A stretch of 64,000 nt of DNA. Source: JACCZX01 sp963801035. GTDB taxonomy: Bacteria; Pseudomonadota; Gammaproteobacteria; Burkholderiales; Burkholderiaceae_F. The number at the start of each line of letters is the position of its first letter. Position 1 is the stretch's first letter. The stretch lies in NCBI GenBank assembly GCA_963801035.1, contig CAWDDF010000007.1, forward strand, positions 434,001 through 498,000. The letters are read 5' to 3'. The translations under genes were made by a program, and so were the position numbers. Shown one piece after another: positions 61,005 to 64,000 of the stretch. Under the pieces are notes generated by a model that saw only the letters and a program-made list of their open reading frames with translations, ran no database searches and was not told the origin of the DNA.

Positions 61005-62125
61005 AAGTAGGCATTGTTGGGTGGCGGGGGATGGTGGGCTCGGTGCTGATGCAGCGCATGAGCGCAGAGAAAGACTTCGATCTATTCGACTCCGTGTTCT
61101 TCAGCACGTCGAATGCAGGGGGCGTCGCGCCCGAGGTTGTGCGCGGTGATCGCACGCTGAAAGATGCAAGCGACATGAAAGCGCTGGCAGCGTGCGACAC
61201 GATCGTTACCGCGCAGGGCGGCGACTACACGAACGAAGTATTTCCCAAGCTTCGGTCGGCGGGATGGAACGGATATTGGATAGACGCAGCGTCCGCGCTG
61301 CGGATGAGCGACAACGCCGTCATCATTCTCGATCCGGTCAACCTTCCGGTGATCAAGGACGCGCTGAGCCGGGGCGTCAAGGACTACATCGGCAGCAATT
61401 GCACGGTCGGATTGATGTTGCTGGCGCTCGATGGCCTGCTGAAAGCCGATCTGATCGAGTGGGTTTCGGCGATGACGTACCAGGCCGCGTCGGGTGCCGG
61501 CGCGCCGCAGATGCGCGAACTGATCGAGCAAATGGGTCAATTACATGCAAGTGCGCGCGAATTGCTGTCAGACCCCGCGTCAGCGATTCTGGAAATCGAT
61601 CATGCGGTATCGACGACGATGCTGTCGGATCAGTTTCCGACACGCAACATCGGTGCGCCGCTGGCAGGCAGCCTGATCCCGTGGATTCACACTGATCAAG
61701 GCGACGGCATCAGCGGCGAGGAGCGCAAGGCCGGCGCCGAAGCCAACAAAATTCTCGGACGACCGGCGATGGGTAAGCCAGGGTCGCTGTTGGTTGAAGG
61801 ACTGTGCGTACGCATTGGCGCGATGCGCTGTCATAGCCAGGCGCTGACTATCAAGTTGCGCGCTGATCTGCCGTTGAGCGAGATCGAAAAGATCCTTGCG
61901 AACGCGAACGAATGGGTCACAGTCATCCCGAACAATCGCGACGACAGCATTCGCGAGCTGTCGCCCGCCAAAGTCAACGGCACGATGAGCATCCCGATCG
62001 GACGCCTGCGCAAACTTGCGATGGGACCCGAATACCTGTCCGCTTTTACCGTTGGTGATCAGCTGCTATGGGGCGCTGCGGAGCCGCTGCGGCGGATGCT
62101 TCGGCTGTTGCTGAACAGGTTGTAG
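61001..62125 (+). CDS. asd: Aspartate-semialdehyde dehydrogenase
   Basis: A 374-residue NADP enzyme of lysine, threonine, methionine and diaminopimelate synthesis. The NADP loop GWRGMVGSVLMQRM is at 7-20, the catalytic C134 lies in GSNCTVGLML, and the substrate histidine is in VRIGAMRCHSQALTIKL. Being translationally coupled to leuB links branched-chain and aspartate-family synthesis. It is essential in Gram-negative bacteria because of diaminopimelate. Confidence 0.97.
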   Translation: MKVGIVGWRGMVGSVLMQRMSAEKDFDLFDSVFFSTSNAGGVAPEVVRGDRTLKDASDMKALAACDTIVTAQGGDYTNEVFPKLRSAGWNGYWIDAASALRMSDNAVIILDPVNLPVIKDALSRGVKDYIGSNCTVGLMLLALDGLLKADLIEWVSAMTYQAASGAGAPQMRELIEQMGQLHASARELLSDPASAILEIDHAVSTTMLSDQFPTRNIGAPLAGSLIPWIHTDQGDGISGEERKAGAEANKILGRPAMGKPGSLLVEGLCVRIGAMRCHSQALTIKLRADLPLSEIEKILANANEWVTVIPNNRDDSIRELSPAKVNGTMSIPIGRLRKLAMGPEYLSAFTVGDQLLWGAAEPLRRMLRLLLNRL

Positions 62126-62268
62126 AGAGGTGCGCGAGAGGACCGTGGTATTCGGATTTGAGATCGGCCATGCTGACAAAAAGACGTGAGTTACGGCTAT
62201 TTCTAAGCTTGCGACGGTAAGTCCATGATGTTATGTTCGAAAAACGTTGCATCCCTTCAGGGGGCGGA

Positions 62269-64000
62269 ATGCCATCCCATAAGAAATTTCCGCGCGCGCC
62301 CTTATGGTGCGCGCTTTCACTTGCGCTTGGTCTAACCGTCGTCAGCCCTCAGGCCGACGCTGCGGGGCTCGGTCGCTTGAATGTCACTTCAGGTTTAGGG
62401 CAGCCGTTAAGGGCCGAACTCGAGGTCACCTCCGTTGGGCGCGATGAGTTGCCGACGTTGCAGGTGAGGATGGCTCCGCTGGCCGCGTTCAGAGCGGCCA
62501 ACCTCGATTTCAATCCTGCGCTGACCAACCTTCGGTTCGCGCTCGACAAGCGGCCCGACGGCGGCTACTTCGTTCGCATCAGTTCAGCGTCGCCCGTCAA
62601 TGAACCGTACCTTGATTTGATGGTCGAGTTGACCTGGGCAACCGGCCGCGTGATTCGTGAATACACGGTACTGCTCGATCCGCCCTCGCTGCGCGCCGAT
62701 GCGCCAGTAGTGCCGCCCGTAGCGGCCACGTCGACACCGACTGCGCCTTCGGTAGTCCGCCCCGACGACCAGGCCATCGACCGCACCATCGGCTGCCAGC
62801 TTCGCCCGGGCCTGGCGACAACTCCGCCCGGAACACCCGCAGCTTCAACGCGGGCGCCGGCCGTCGACTGCTTCGCCGCGGCGCCGACGACCGCACCGCG
62901 CTCGACTGCGCCGAGCGAGGGATCTTACGTGGTGAAGTCGGGCGACACGCTGGGCGCCATCGCTGCTCGCAACAAGCCGGCGTCCGTTTCCCTCGATCAG
63001 ATGCTGGTCGCAATGCTGCGCGCCAATCCGGACGCGTTCGTTGCAAAGAATATGAACCGCCTGAAAGCCGGTGCGACGCTGACGATTCCATCCGAATCCG
63101 AGGCATCTGCGCTGACTCAACCAGACGCGCGTCGAGAGGTCGTCGCGCAAAGCGCCGACTTCGCTCAATATAAGAGCCGTCTGGCTCAAGCGGCGGGCTC
63201 GGCTCCGGTGGTCGCAACTGCACCGCCGGCCGCAGCAGGTTCGGGCCGTGTGACGTCGCAGGTGCAGGACAAGTCAGCACCGGTGGCGCCGAAGGGCGAT
63301 CAACTGAAGATCGCTCGTGCCGAGCAGAAGGCGGCAGCTTCGACTGCTGCTGCCGCGAAGGCTGACGAGGCTGCCGCGAAAGCACGTGCAATCCGAGAGG
63401 AACAAGAGCGCGCGGCGCAGCTAAAGAAAACCAACGAGGCTATCCAGAAAGCACTTCAAGTGCAGAGCAAGGCCGGAGCCGCGGCACAGAAACAGGCAGA
63501 AAAGGGCGCGCCAGTTACGGCAACAACGCCTGCTGCCGCGACGCCTCCGCCTGTTGCTGTTGCACCGCCGGCACCGACGCCGGCTCCATCGCCGCCGGCC
63601 ACGACGCCAGGCGTTGCGACCCCGGCACCAGCGCCAGTGGCATCGGTAACACCCCCGAGCGTGCCGCCAACGACCGCCACACCTATCGACAGCAGCAAGG
63701 CGGGCCCGGTAGCGGCAGTCACGCCGCCAGCGACAACGCCTCCGGCGGCGGTTACGCCCGCACCTGTAGTTACTCCAGCGCCGGCGCCTGTCAAGAAATC
63801 GGCGCCACCCCCTGCACCGCCGCGCGAGGAGCCCGGCTTCTTCTCAGATCTTCTCGGCAACACCACGACACTGCTTGGGTTAATTGGCATCGTGGCCTTG
63901 CTTGCAGCGTTGTTCGGGTGGAGCTGGTATCGCAAGCGTAGAGCCGAAAGCGCCGATCGCTTCAAAGATACGGGCGAAGGCGCGCAGGCGAATTCCCTGT
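62269..64000 (+). CDS. fimV: FimV-like peptidoglycan-binding polar protein, N-terminal part (truncated by window end)
   Basis: The frame is open for 577 codons and runs off the window. A signal peptide (ending near PQADAA) leads into the FimV N-terminal domain: LGRLNVTSGLGQPLRAELEV and GYFVRISSASPVNEPYLDLM with VELTW. A LysM-like motif follows (SYVVKSGDTLGAIAARN, near residue 219), then a charged Ala/Lys/Glu region (about 345-405), a Pro/Ala/Thr-rich linker (about 410-520) and a transmembrane helix (TLLGLIGIVALLAALFGWSW, about residues 535-557). Gene position after asd is the Burkholderiales norm. The cytoplasmic C-terminus is not seen. FimV organises polar type IV pili and signalling in pseudomonads. 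Confidence 0.93.
   Translation, partial: MPSHKKFPRAPLWCALSLALGLTVVSPQADAAGLGRLNVTSGLGQPLRAELEVTSVGRDELPTLQVRMAPLAAFRAANLDFNPALTNLRFALDKRPDGGYFVRISSASPVNEPYLDLMVELTWATGRVIREYTVLLDPPSLRADAPVVPPVAATSTPTAPSVVRPDDQAIDRTIGCQLRPGLATTPPGTPAASTRAPAVDCFAAAPTTAPRSTAPSEGSYVVKSGDTLGAIAARNKPASVSLDQMLVAMLRANPDAFVAKNMNRLKAGATLTIPSESEASALTQPDARREVVAQSADFAQYKSRLAQAAGSAPVVATAPPAAAGSGRVTSQVQDKSAPVAPKGDQLKIARAEQKAAASTAAAAKADEAAAKARAIREEQERAAQLKKTNEAIQKALQVQSKAGAAAQKQAEKGAPVTATTPAAATPPPVAVAPPAPTPAPSPPATTPGVATPAPAPVASVTPPSVPPTTATPIDSSKAGPVAAVTPPATTPPAAVTPAPVVTPAPAPVKKSAPPPAPPREEPGFFSDLLGNTTTLLGLIGIVALLAALFGWSWYRKRRAESADRFKDTGEGAQANSL

Noticed and set aside
63490..63810. Short repeated CCG/GCG-rich units resembling a repeat array or CRISPR
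   Set aside because: They encode the Pro/Ala/Thr-rich linker of FimV in one open frame, with no fixed repeat-spacer length.

Overview
The window looks like a chromosomal segment of a GC-rich betaproteobacterium, most likely Burkholderiales. The support is the leuC / entericidin-like lipoprotein / leuD / leuB / asd / fimV order at the right end, a Bug-type (TctC) solute receptor, the pair of N-degron transferases bpt and aat, and the rimP-nusA-infB-rbfA-truB block. The species cannot be named from sequence alone. Apart from a few small, poorly characterised genes, almost everything is core or housekeeping. No phage, transposase, CRISPR array, rRNA or tRNA gene was recognised.

Layout. 0-5 kb (+): the tail of a nitroreductase, a tartrate/isopropylmalate-type dehydrogenase, cyclopropane fatty acid synthase, a Bug receptor and a PBP7-type endopeptidase. 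4.9-9.8 kb (-): GlsB-like membrane protein, Nudix hydrolase, aat, bpt, pyrD, thpR and an IclR regulator. 10-13.3 kb (+): a membrane protein, a TIGR04282-type transferase and the glutathione-dependent formaldehyde pair frmA-fghA. 13.3-16.7 kb (-): lexA with a perfect CTGT-N8-ACAG operator, followed by a radical SAM protein and a DUF4130-UdgX fusion, probably one SOS-controlled DNA repair unit. 17-27.6 kb (+): scpB, rluB, then rimP-nusA-infB-rbfA-truB-typA behind a leader with a terminator-like hairpin. 27.6-31.6 kb: an EamA transporter, small lipoprotein, DUF6496-like basic protein, zinc-ribbon protein, exported methyltransferase, membrane protein and FMN-binding-split-barrel protein. 31.6-36.6 kb (+): a cobalamin riboswitch followed by btuB and a BtuFCD-like ABC importer. 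36.6-39.5 kb: a MerR regulator divergent from a heavy-metal P-type ATPase. 39.5-49.8 kb: cytochrome c, dusA, two exported proteins, a D-2-hydroxyacid dehydrogenase with wrbA, a YihY protein, and an Mpo1 / LysE / hydrolase / metY block. 49.9-52 kb: two intergenic inverted-repeat structures around a proline iminopeptidase and a CBS protein. 52-57.7 kb: a renalase-like oxidoreductase, an LplT-PlsC fusion, aroC, an M48 lipoprotein protease and an exported intradiol dioxygenase. 57.7-64 kb (+): leuC, lipoprotein, leuD, leuB, asd and the N-terminal part of fimV, cut by the window end.

A striking technical feature is a set of about nine single-base frameshifts in six genes (rbfA, truB, typA twice, an EamA transporter twice, the P-type ATPase twice, and the FAD oxidoreductase). 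Six lie within 24.5-27.9 kb, and most are +1 next to CGCGC tracts. Several of these genes are essential or nearly so, which makes sequence error more likely than gene decay. The best biological leads are the lexA-rSAM-UdgX unit, the intergenic inverted-repeat mosaics, and the leader in front of rimP-nusA-infB.
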